Shown here one piece after another: positions 1 through 8,009 of a stretch of DNA of 20,185 nt. The stretch spans positions 1,114,606 through 1,134,790 of the forward strand of contig BFEA01000027.1 in assembly GCA_003427395.1 (NCBI GenBank), read 5' to 3'. The notes under the pieces are model-generated. The model was not told the origin of the DNA. It was given only the letters and a program-made list of their open reading frames with translations, and searched no databases. Both the position numbers and the translations under genes were made by a program. Origin of the DNA: Chara braunii. Lineage: Eukaryota; Streptophyta; Charophyceae; Charales; Characeae. Position 1 is the stretch's first letter. Each line of letters opens with the position of its first letter.

Positions 1-9
1 GCATCAAGT

Positions 10-262
10 AGCATCCATGTGTGAAGCGCTACACTACCTACTAGTGTGAGTGTGAAAATCACAAGTTTGAAGCTCCCAAATCACCAAGATTGCATAAAGA
101 AGCATCCATGTGTGAAGCGCTGTACTACCTACTAGTGTGAGTGTGAAAATCACAAGTTTGGAGAGCCCAAATCACGAAGATTGTATCAAAAAGCATCTAG
201 GAAAGAATCAGAGTACTACCTCCTAGTGCATAAGTGAAAGAGAAGAGTTTGAATAGCCCATG
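10..262. repeat. 91-bp tandem repeat, three copies
   Basis: Three consecutive units begin at 10, 101 and 192, each with AGCATC, giving a constant 91-bp period. The first two units are nearly identical. The third aligns without gaps to about 262 but is clearly more diverged and then runs into the polypurine tract. The left edge of the window may cut a longer array. No coding potential is seen. Confidence 0.9.
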
Positions 263-506
263 GAAGAGAGAAGATGAGGTAAGAGAAGATGGAGGAGAAG
301 GGGAGGGAGATGAGGGGGATGAACATGGAGAATAAGGGGAGGAAGAGAAAGAGAATAAAAGTGAAGAGGAGGAAGGAGGGGATGAAGAGGGGAGAGAAGA
401 GAAGGAAGAAGGAGGGGGTGAGGAGGAAGAAGAGGAAGAAGAAGGAGGAGAGGAAGAAGGAGAAGAAGAGGAAGAAGAAGAAGAAAGAGAGGAAGAGAAA
501 GACGAA

Positions 507-538
<32 letters not shown>

Positions 539-551
539 TGGAGGTGAAGAA
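263..551 (+). repeat. polypurine (GA-rich) tract
   Basis: For about 290 bases the + strand is almost only A and G, dominated by GAA, GAG and GGA triplets. Long open frames here encode only Lys/Arg/Glu runs on + and Ser or Leu/Pro runs on -, as expected of simple sequence, so none is called a gene. Such strand-asymmetric tracts can form triplex (H-DNA) structures; that is general knowledge and not shown here. Confidence 0.9.
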
Positions 552-1134
552 GTCTCTTCCTTCGTCTCACCTTGTTGATTCTTTGATATTGCTGTCATCT
601 TGATGAAGTTTCCTCTCCTTGCACAATCTCCTCTTGGCTATGGCTCCCTTCTTCTTCAAGCCCTTCTCTCCTCCTCCCTTGCTTTCTCTCAGGCTATGGC
701 AAGCTTCCCCAGTTATGGCTATGGAGTCCTCCCCTCTAGGAGGGCTAATGAGGCTGCTCTAGCCTCTCCTTCTCTCCTACACCCAGGAGGGATATAGCGG
801 ATCACCTTCCAAGTGTCTCTCCCACGATCATTATCCTTTAGAGTCCTCTCCACTACCTCCTAGTCTCATCTAAGCTTTCCCACTAGCATGGGGTTCTTCC
901 TCCTCACTCCAAGTGCAAAGATGCTCCTGTGAGCTCACTTGGGCAGCATGGACACTCCTCATGCAAATGTGAGAGTGGCGGACTGCATCCTCAGTTTATG
1001 TAGATTGAAACCAGCAGTCCGGCCAGCCCATGAGCCTCCCCATGAGCCTTGAGGTGAACCGAGGTACCCCCAAGGCAAAATTCCCTCACTAGGCCCTCCT
1101 GGAGGTACCTGAGCCTCATTTTGGCCAAGTACAT

Positions 1135-1167
1135 GCAGTCCGAGTGGTTGGTACCAACTCGGACTGC
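1135..1167. repeat. hairpin, GCAGTCCG/CGGACTGC family
   Basis: The arms at 1135-1145 and 1157-1167 are perfect 11-bp reverse complements (GCAGTCCGAGT / ACTCGGACTGC). A palindrome, TTGGTACCAA, lies between them. The CGGACTGC core recurs at 2661, 2822 and 3387. Confidence 0.85.
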
Positions 1168-1347
1168 CCCTTGGCCTACTCCAGCCTCCTTTTTGCCTCA
1201 CAAATGCTGCCCCCTTGGGTCATAGTGCCCAAAGGGCATTTTTACTTAAAAGAAAAAGACCTTGTGGGCCTTTTTCTTAATTTTTTCAAGTTTCGGCCTC
1301 TTTTGAGTAGGCCGGAGCATTTTTCCATATGGCTGCACATTTCCAGC

Positions 1348-1370
1348 CTTGGATCTGGCTGAGATCCAAG
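1348..1370. repeat. perfect 9-bp hairpin
   Basis: CTTGGATCT (1348-1356) and AGATCCAAG (1362-1370) are exact reverse complements around a 5-nt loop. Another AGATC-type hairpin lies at 1590-1604 (TGAGAT / ATCTCA, 3-nt loop). Confidence 0.8.
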
Positions 1371-1710
1371 ACCATCAATAATCCGAGCTACCCCCTAGTA
1401 GCCCTTGCTTCAATTTTGAGCCCCTAAGTCCAGTTTTTCAATTTGTGGTGCATCTGGCTCTCTTTTTGGGCCAAATGCATTGTTTTGTCTTTTTCCCTCT
1501 TTTGTTTCTTTCCATTTTGGGCTGCCACCTCATTGCGGAGCTAGCCGTTTTGAGCTGGCCCACAAAAACCGGCTAGTTCCTCTCTACCATGAGATCTGAT
1601 CTCAAATCCATGGCCCAAAAGAAAACCGGCCACTTCCTTTTTGCATTTTCTCTCATTTTCAACTTTTTAATTCAGATTTTATTGAGATATGGCCTTTAGG
1701 GCCAATCTCT

Positions 1711-1724
1711 GCAATCCGGATTGC
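1711..1724. repeat. 14-bp perfect palindrome
   Basis: GCAATCCGGATTGC is a loopless palindrome. It resembles the GCAGTCC/GGACTGC hairpins nearby, with one pair changed from G-C to A-T on both arms. Confidence 0.85.
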
Positions 1725-2248
1725 CCTCCCTCATTCTAGGAGGGATGAGGTCACTGTTGGGACCTGCCAGTCCCTACTGTGCAGGTCCCAATTGTAGGCC
1801 GGCATACTCTCCTCCACTCTTTTATCCCTTTTTGTCTCATTCTCCCTCCTTTTTCTTTCATTTTTCTTTCTTTTTCTTTTATTTTTGTTGTGACAAGTGT
1901 TAAACTGTTGTGTACCCTCATTCTAGGCCCTAGGGTCTCATTCAAGGCCAGGTTCATGACTGTTACATGATCGTTACATCTCGGATTCCAATAATGGCAC
2001 CCCCATGCTCCTAGGGGGTTTCATTTTGCTCCCGTTTGCCCAATTTTGAGCCCATTTTGCTCCGATTTTTTAAGGGCAGCCTTTTTCTCATGTTGGGTCT
2101 CTCAAGGCTCTATTTTCTTATGCCTTGCTAGTCCGAGATATCCCGAACTGCTGGGCAGCCTTCCCAACACCCTTATTTCACTTTTCTTTCTCTTGTGGCT
2201 CTCCCACTTGCTCCCGCTAGTACTTGCACTAGTGGTGCTAAATTTTTC

Positions 2249-2277
2249 CACCGTGTAGATCCTCGATCTCGACGGTG
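2249..2277. repeat. unit A hairpin (11 of 13 bp paired)
   Basis: Arms 2249-2261 and 2265-2277 pair at 11 of 13 positions around a CTC loop. It begins 9 bases after a GGTGCT box, exactly as its counterpart at 3655-3682 does, so the two are positional homologues. Confidence 0.8.
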
Positions 2278-2524
2278 CCGCTTGCTTGCACAGTTATTCC
2301 TTATGTTTGTTCATGGTCCCCTTGGGACATCCCAAGCCCCCACCATTTTCCTACATGCTAGCTTCATTTCTTTGTCCCGCCGGCGTGTCCCGTTTTTCGA
2401 TTTTTTATTATTTGGACCCATTTGGTCCCTGACAACATTCCGGACGGCGTCCCATTTTTATTTCTTTGGGGCCCATTGCGTTTGGTGGTCCCATCATTTC
2501 TACATGTGTGTCGATCTTTCTAGG

Positions 2525-2545
2525 CCGTGAGATCTCATCTCACGG
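2525..2545. repeat. perfect 9-bp hairpin CCGTGAGAT/ATCTCACGG
   Basis: Arms 2525-2533 and 2537-2545 are exact reverse complements with a CTC loop. The CCGT..AGAT layout resembles the hairpins at 2249 and 3655. Confidence 0.85.
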
Positions 2546-2644
2546 TTGCTGTTTACCGTCTTTACTTGCCTCTTGCCGAAATTGTTCCTTTCTAGCCTTC
2601 CGGGCTTGTCGTAGCCCATTCTCCTTTGGCCTTGGCATCCCCAT

Positions 2645-2668
2645 GCAGTCCGTAATTTCTCGGACTGC
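2645..2668. repeat. hairpin, GCAGTCCG/CGGACTGC family
   Basis: Perfect 8-bp arms at 2645-2652 and 2661-2668 with an 8-nt spacer. CCAT on the left and ATGG on the right suggest an extended, bulged outer stem. Confidence 0.85.
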
Positions 2669-2695
2669 AGTCATGGTTGTTTTCTATACCCACAG

Positions 2696-2945
2696 CCCCA
2701 CAACTTGCCCCATGTTTAAAAAAAATGAAGCATTAAATTTTCTAGTGCATCCGGGCTCAATATTGGCTCCGGATGCACCTAGAACATGCGTTTTCTCTCC
2801 CCCATGCAGTCTGTTGCAACTCGGACTGCAATGGGGGTGAATTCCTTAGCCCCAATGCCCCACAACTAGCCCCTACTCAAAAGAAAAAAAAACGGTCAAT
2901 TCCCAAGTGCATCCGGCCTTGATTTTGGCTAAGGATACACCTAAA
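2696..2945. repeat. imperfect local duplication with a GTGCATCCGG hairpin
   Basis: Two adjacent stretches share the order CCCCACAACT, an A-rich run, GTGCATCCGG, then CTAGAACATG or CTAAAACATG (about 2697-2790 and 2867-2955). In the first copy the arms GTGCATCCGG (2745-2754) and CCGGATGCAC (2769-2778) pair perfectly. In the second (2907-2914 and 2933-2940) one pair is lost. Confidence 0.75.
2799..2837. repeat. 13-bp bulged hairpin
   Basis: Arm 2799-2811 (CCCCCAT then GCAGTC) pairs with 2824-2837 (GACTGC, one unpaired A, ATGGGGG). All 13 pairs are Watson-Crick with a single bulge. It contains the same GCAGTC/GACTGC core as the other hairpins. Confidence 0.85.
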
Positions 2946-2983
2946 ACATGTGTTTCTTGTCATGCACGTATTTCATTTTATTC

Positions 2984-3056
2984 CGGTTGTAAGAGACCTT
3001 GATTTCGTTTGATTTTCTCTGCAAAAATCAAAGAAAATCAAAGTCCTTTGTAACCG
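2984..3056. repeat. 33-bp foldback hairpin, precursor-like
   Basis: The left arm 2984-3016 pairs with the right arm 3024-3056 at 26 of 33 Watson-Crick positions, plus 3 G-U pairs if transcribed, leaving 4 isolated mismatches and a 7-nt loop. The outer flanks (TTCATT near 2972 and AATGAA near 3070) suggest weaker pairing further out. It could be a small inverted-repeat transposon relic or a small-RNA precursor; the sequence alone does not decide. Confidence 0.7.
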
Positions 3057-3654
3057 CCATATTCCAGAATGAATCTGGTCACGGATGAATCTCCCCAAGT
3101 GACTGTTTTTTACCGTTAAGGTTTTTTTCTCTTTTGTTTTCTTTTCTTTTCTTTTCTCCTCCTTTCTTGGACAGTAGGGACCTACCAGTCCCTACCTATG
3201 GCAGTCCCCACTGACGGCCAACTCACTCACTCCCTCTCACTCTTTTTGTCTTATTCTTCCCCATTTTTTTTTCTTTTTTCTCTTTTTTCTAGCATGCCAA
3301 GTGTCAAGTGGCCGTTAAGGCCCTTTTCTAGGCTCTTCCTCTTAGTTTTGGCCCTCTCTATGCCCAAGGTGCAATACATTATTTCTCGGACTGCAATAAT
3401 GGTCTCCCCAAGCCCATGGGAGCCTCCTTTTACTCCTACATTTCTCCCACAATGGTCCCTCCTACTCCGATTTTCTCCCGGATGACTATTTTTCACATGG
3501 GGTCTTATTTGACTCTATTTTTTTTAGGAAGGTTGATCCGAGATTTTTCGGATTGCTCCCATGCCTCCTACCTCAGTTTTCTTGACTTTTCCTTTTCCTT
3601 TTGGCCTTTTCATTTGTCACCACTAGTACTTGCAGCAGTGGTGCTGATATTCTT

Positions 3655-3682
3655 GGCCGTCAAGATGTCGATCTTGACGGCC
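3655..3682. repeat. unit B hairpin, perfect 12 bp
   Basis: GGCCGTCAAGAT (3655-3666) and ATCTTGACGGCC (3671-3682) are exact reverse complements with a GTCG loop. It is the positional homologue of 2249-2277, and its first two base pairs differ from that hairpin on both arms. Confidence 0.9.
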
Positions 3683-3752
3683 TTTCCATTTATTATTTTT
3701 CCCTCATGCGGTGCCGCCGTTTCTTCTGGGGACTTTCACATGTCCCCGCCAC

Positions 3753-3855
3753 TTGTCCCGTTGGTGGTCCCCAACACTTAGTTCCGTCGGTGGTTCCCGA
3801 CACTTAGTCCCGCCGGTGGTCCCCGACACTTAGTCCCGTCTGCGGTTCCCGACAC
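3753..3855. repeat. 26-bp tandem repeat, four copies
   Basis: Units start at about 3753, 3778, 3804 and 3830 and end in C-A/G-ACAC. Each contains a GTCGG..CCGAC-like pair of arms. Arms are GTTGG/CCAAC in copy 1 and GTCGG/CCGAC in copy 2; copies 3 and 4 have one mismatch. Confidence 0.9.
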
Positions 3856-4419
3856 ATTTCGCCCCGGACGCCATTATTTTTACTTAGTCTCACGTGGCCC
3901 CGGGTGCCTTTCCCTGAGGTGTCCCATGCCCCTTGGGCGTCTTGTCGCCCCATAGCGACCTCTCTCCTCAGTCTTTCCTTGCGCCTTGTGCGTGCTGATC
4001 TCTTTTGGTCGTGGGTCTCTGCTCCGAGGCTCATGTAGGTGGCCTCCATGTTGGCCCCTCATTTCCTGACTTCCCACGATCTCTGGGCAGCCCATCTTTT
4101 GGCTTCCTCATTCCCTTATTGCTGTCCCGCTGCAATCGCTAGTTCAAAGGGCCCTTTGGCCTTAGTCTTATTGCATTCCGATGGCCCTCCCGACCTCCTG
4201 CTATGTTCTATGTGTCCCTGTTCTTGCGCTCGATTGCTTGCCGTCGCTAGTTCTTTCCTCCTGTGGTTCTCTCCTCAGGGCATCACTCCCTTCTGCGGCA
4301 TAATCCTTTGTCTTTTCTCTCTCCTGCTTCCTCACTCCATATTTCTCAGTTGTGCACAAATTGTCCGTATTCAATCTCTCGAGTGATGGGAAGTTATTCC
4401 GGACCCACCAGTCCCGACA

Positions 4420-5053
4420 ACGGATCGGCAGACGATACTACTTTCCTCCTGAAAATCCTTGCTCCGGATTTGTGGATGCTGGATTTGTCATTATCGATAC
4501 ACACTTTCCGCCTTACTCGATATTATTGCCCTTTAACGAGCTAATCGTCATTCCGTGGGCGGCAGTAGAAGCCCACTGGCCTCGCACTCTGTGCACTGAG
4601 TGTCAGCGTTTCGAGCGCTACGAATCCAAGGGTTTCCACTACCGTATACGGAACGATAACGAACATAGAGAAAGAGCCACACGACTGAGACCCTACACGT
4701 CGGACTCAGAACTAACCAACGAGCGACGCCGTGATTTAATATGCAAACGAGACACGAGAAGCGTGCCGAAGCCTTTTTGCTCTAAACGAAGGGCCGTAGC
4801 CCGGTGGGGAGTCCGACAGTACTTTTTGGATTAGATTTGTATTCCTCTCTCCTTTTCGCGCCGAATTCGTACGCGCATTCTAAACGCGCGAAAAACCAAC
4901 TCACTTCATCGGACCGTCACGGGGGATTTCAATTCTCTTGTGTCCCCACACTCAATTTCCAAAAATCCTTGGCACATCCCATCTTGCTGTTTTTCTGGGT
5001 CTCTTTTTCGCACACTTAGCACTCCGAACGAAAGACAGCATGGGGCGTGAGGT
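4420..5053 (+). repeat. 5' LTR
   Basis: Direct repeat of 13348-13985 at about 95% identity. Similarity starts at ACGGATCGGC and ends at GTGAGGT, directly before the PBS. Compared with the 3' copy it seems to lack the first few bases (TGTTGC), so its left end is truncated or altered. Shared features are an open frame across the first ~260 bases, a weak TATA-like TTTAATA (4735-4741; 13663-13669 in the 3' copy) and an inverted repeat TTTTCGCGC / GCGCGAAAA at 4853-4861 and 4886-4894. A canonical ...CA terminus is not evident. Confidence 0.92.
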
Positions 5054-5066
5054 TGGTATCGGAGCC
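5054..5066 (+). other. primer-binding site, tRNA-iMet type
   Basis: TGGTATCGGAGCC lies exactly at the LTR/internal boundary. Plant LTR elements primed by initiator-Met tRNA carry TGGTATCAGAGC; here one base differs. This fixes the transcription direction as +. Confidence 0.88.
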
Positions 5067-5078
5067 GACACGTGTCGG
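5065..5078. promoter_or_regulatory. 14-bp palindrome with CACGTG core beside the PBS
   Basis: CCGACACGTGTCGG is a perfect palindrome overlapping the last two PBS bases. It holds a G-box (CACGTG). In the RNA leader such a palindrome could also pair between two genomes; neither role is shown. Confidence 0.6.
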
Positions 5079-5183
5079 TTCTGACAAGAGTGAGACGAGT
5101 TGGCGAGAGGAAGAGCCGCTAAACAACCTAACCGCCCCAGTCCGCTGGTCACTAGGCAAAGATCTGCCGAAGCCCGACCAGAT

Positions 5184-5820
5184 ATGCCTATGGGCGAAGC
5201 CAACGGAGCGCCTTCGCGGGTGATGGTAAGCATCTCCGCCACTTTTCCCTTCTATCCTAACTACACTCACCCAGAGGCATGGCTTGAAGCCACGCAAGTG
5301 CAAGGCTATGGCGTCGAGGATCTTCCTCGCGTCATCACCTTGCTGCTTCGAAACACTGCGCACGATTGGTTTAGAAGACACAGGTGGGTAGATTAGGATA
5401 CTTTCAAAAGAGCGTTCTTGGCACGGTTTGACGAGGTCAGTGAAGATGCTGCCTGGTTCGTACTCAAAACCCGTCCGCAAGAACTGGGGGAATTACTACC
5501 TGATTTGTAGATCGATTTCAGACCGCCTTAGACAAGTCGGGGCGGGAAGAAAACGTGGCTCGAGATTTGTTCATCGATCACCTTCGTAATCCCAAGTTGA
5601 AAGCAAAACTGCAGAAAAAGGCCCCTCCCAAGACCAACCAGCTGTCAGTCATCATAGCCAAAGCCCTCGAATTGGATCTGTTGGATACGCGTAAATACAT
5701 CTGACAGGGAGAAGAAGATATCTCGGATACGATCCAGGATGTGGCGGCCAAGAAGCGATTCTGACTCATAGCGGTAGAACGCTTCTTCCCCCAACCCAAT
5801 CACGATTATCAGGACGGTCC
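5184..5820 (+). pseudogene. gag: gag, capsid-type domain (broken)
   Basis: Remnant of the Gag structural protein that packages element RNA. The first ATG downstream of the leader in the right frame is 5184. Conserved Retrotrans_gag-type features are visible: an L-x-x-x-A-x-x-W-F stretch (LLRNTAHDWF, about 5340-5370) followed by FKRAFLARF (about 5403-5429), and a downstream helix-rich part (about 5507-5700) in another frame. The frame is broken by TAG at 5394-5396, TAG at 5508-5510 with a shift to the third frame, TGA at 5702-5704 and TGA at 5762-5764. It then returns to the first frame near 5820. The protein cannot be made from this copy. Confidence 0.8.
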
Positions 5821-6776
5821 TATCCCGGAGCCCTCCTCGTCTCACCCCCTGCTCCTCCCCTCCGAAGATCGCACCCGTAAATACAGTCATGACCCAAGAA
5901 ACCGCCTGGATCCCCGTCACCAATCTGCATTTCGCTCAGATGATCCACACTGCCACGATTAAACAGTTCGAATGGATGAATAACCTGTTGCAAATGCAGA
6001 CTCAAATGGATCGACTAGAACAGATCATGATTAAACTCGTAAAGGCTAATTCTGGCCCTTCTCGCCCCGTTCCTGCTCAGTACCCGTTGCTTACGGCTCC
6101 TCCCGCGGGTGGACCAGTTCACTCCGCCGCTCCTCTTCAGATGGCTAATTTAGCAGGAAGAATCGAATGCTATAATTGCAAGCAGCCAGGGCATTTCGCT
6201 CGAGATTGCCCTCAGTCGAAACGCAATCAGCCGCCTCCCGTGACCGTGCCTATAGCTTTGAACCAGGGACGAGTGGCCGCGGTGTTAGAAAAGGTAAGGG
6301 AGGCTTCCCCATTCATCATTGATCAGCTGCCCTTAGGTGATCAGGGCGCATCCACGTCAGGATCCTCTGAAGCCGCGGATGTCGTCGATCCTACCGAGTA
6401 CCTTCAGCTGGCCGGTCTGATCGGAGCGATCCGACCCGCCAAAGAAGAACTCGATTGGGTCGAACGAACATCGGAACCAGGACCCATGTTTCAGACAGAA
6501 AAAATTGATCTCCTACAGATACTCAAACAATTAGATATTCGAGTGTCAATGCCTGTAGGATATCTGCTGACTATATCCGAGGCCGCGAATGACAAGCTTT
6601 TACAACAGTGTCAGAAGAATCAGAAACGCTTCACCTATCAACGCGTTCAACGTATGCTGAAAAAGAAGCAAGACGACGAAAACGAAGCTAATCCGCCCCC
6701 AGTAGTCACCACAAACGCACATGAACCTGCCCGAATCGCAGCTATCTCCTATGCTGAGAAGGATCACTTTGTATGA
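5821..6776 (+). pseudogene. gag: gag C-terminal part with zinc knuckle, leading into pol
   Basis: Open frame from about 5821 (first ATG 5889) to TGA 6774-6776; 295 codons from the ATG. Counted from that ATG, a coiled-coil-like stretch rich in Met, Gln and Leu (about 25-52) is followed by a Pro-rich linker and a retroviral CCHC knuckle CX2CX4HX4C, with C94, C97, H102 and C107 all present. The knuckle binds element RNA during packaging. The rest (about 120-295) is an unassigned linker towards the protease. The TGA is in the same frame as the protease that follows and fits a C-to-T change of CGA, but programmed readthrough cannot be excluded. Confidence 0.85.
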
Positions 6777-7331
6777 GTGCGATCGGTCCTATGGAAAAGC
6801 GCGGAATGCGATTGTGAAGTCTGGGGCAAACCTTTTGATGCCCTGATTGATACCGGATCATCGGCAGTTGCCATCTCCTTGAACACGGTCCGAAAAACTG
6901 GACGATTGAACTCTATCCTTCCTCTACCCGGGAGGGATAACTACGTCTCGGCTGATGAGGAAGCCATGAATATCGTAGGAATCATCGAAAATGTCGCGAT
7001 CAAGGTAGGTCGAGTGCATGTGTTGGTTAATGCATTAGTCATTGACGTATATTCTTATTCAATATTGTTGGGATTACCCTGGGCGATGGCAGTAGGGGCT
7101 CAAATCCATTTCGATTCAAGACAACTTGTCCTCACTCAAACGGGAGGGAAGCCCCAGACGCTCCCTCTCCGAATCTCCACCCGATCCCCGCGGAAATATC
7201 CCGATATTGATCGGATAGGGATGATCCGGAATATTGAGAAATCCCCCTCGAACTCGGAATACCTTGTGCGGAAAGACGAGTTCGATGAGCACGAGTACGA
7301 GGAAGAACTAAGCGCGATGCCCAACCACTAA
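6777..7331 (+). pseudogene. pro: aspartic protease (retropepsin-like) domain
   Basis: Continues the gag frame directly after the TGA, 184 codons to TAA 7329-7331. It would cleave the Gag-Pol polyprotein. The catalytic motif is present as LIDTGSSAVAIS (about residues 24-35), and the second conserved element is ILLGLPWA (about 97-104), the counterpart of the ILG-x-PW segment in Ty3 proteases. Both key features are intact. There is no own ATG start, as expected for a domain of a polyprotein. The terminating TAA is again in frame with what follows, so it is most simply a nonsense mutation. Confidence 0.85.
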
Positions 7332-8009
7332 GAGTGGAAGCAGTTAGTCGACATGTTTGATTGCGAGACGGAAGAGGAATTTCAGATGATTCCTGCAACA
7401 ACTTGGACGTTCGATCTAAGTTCGGATAACAACGACTCCAGCCGTCCCTTACCTACAGAAAATCAGACTCTCCCTACGACCTTTTTGGGAGAACCGATCT
7501 TGCAAGTCTCAGACATGGCCGACCTTTTGGAACCCCCTCGCACACTATACGAGGGCACACTGTCCCCCCGAGCGAGATATCAGCAGATGAACCAATACTT
7601 GGATCTCTCTGTCTCCCCTCCCCGATCACGACTCATGCAAGGAGTCGTGGTCGCCTTGATCCAAGAAAAGGCAGAAGCCCCGATCACCGACGTTCCGGAT
7701 CTCATGCAAGAAATGACGGAATTAATGGGAGTCGGGATAGCCAAAAGCATCGACGACCCTGAGACCGATGCTGAAATTAAAGAAACCGAAATGATCACTC
7801 CTGCAGAATCACAGATGATCGCTACCATTTTTTTCGGTCCGAACTAGCAGTTCACACAACAGGCGATGGTGAAGATTGGAGTGGATTGACACGCCTCTAA
7901 GCTTGGAAAATAATACGATAATCACCATTCCCAATCATGTCCCTAAGGACGTTCGAGAATCCCTGATTAACGTATTGCATGGCTATGCTGACGTATTGAG
8001 TATGGATGA
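7332..8009 (+). pseudogene. pol linker between protease and RT (broken)
   Basis: The same frame continues from 7332 (ATG at 7353) to TAG 7845-7847 as an acidic segment of unknown fold, matching the usual protease-RT spacer. A further TGA sits at 7887-7889. From about 7895 the polypeptide is carried in the third frame (it reads PLSLENNTIITIPNHVP), then returns to the first frame near 8010. Two compensating frame changes are therefore likely. Confidence 0.65.

Larger units (their letters stand above)
552..1754. other. pyrimidine-rich non-coding stretch with hairpins
   Basis: No supported gene. The + strand is rich in CTC and TTT runs. A 65-codon open frame at 600-797 is low in complexity and matches nothing I recognise. 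The stretch holds perfect short inverted repeats at 1135-1167, 1348-1370, 1590-1604 and 1711-1724, described separately, and grades into the larger duplicated region to the right. Confidence 0.6.
1755..4419. repeat. two diverged ~1.41-kb tandem units
   Basis: Landmarks recur in the same order about 1406-1418 bases apart: the GACCTGCCAGTCCCTAC-like box (1761 and 3179), a CTCGGA-TGCAATAATGG-like box (about 1980 and 3386), a CCGAGAT box with an inverted arm (about 2134 and 3539), and TACTTGCA plus GTGGTGCT (2221 and 3627). Unit A spans about 1755-3170 and unit B about 3171-4419, where the 5' LTR begins. The units are well diverged with many small indels, so the duplication is old. No open frame is shared between units, which argues against a coding role. 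Each unit carries several hairpins listed separately. What kind of repeat this is remains unknown: candidates are a long satellite unit, a non-autonomous element, or a decayed structured non-coding RNA locus. Confidence 0.7.

Noticed and set aside
197-603. Long Ser-, Leu- and Lys/Arg/Glu-rich frames on both strands
   Set aside because: They are translations of the polypurine tract and have no complexity or start context.
600-797. 65-codon frame with a hydrophobic N-terminus
   Set aside because: Short, with Ser/Leu-rich simple sequence from pyrimidine-rich DNA and no homologue recognised.
2046-2840. Overlapping + strand frames of 70-124 codons
   Set aside because: They are not conserved between the two tandem units and overlap in different frames, as expected of chance openings in stop-poor pyrimidine-rich DNA.
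3753-3855. Possible CRISPR-like array
   Set aside because: Units are contiguous 26-bp tandem copies without unique spacers, and the context is eukaryotic.
3804-4095. Reverse-strand basic frames
   Set aside because: They arise from the 26-bp array and its flank; no domain and no support in unit A.
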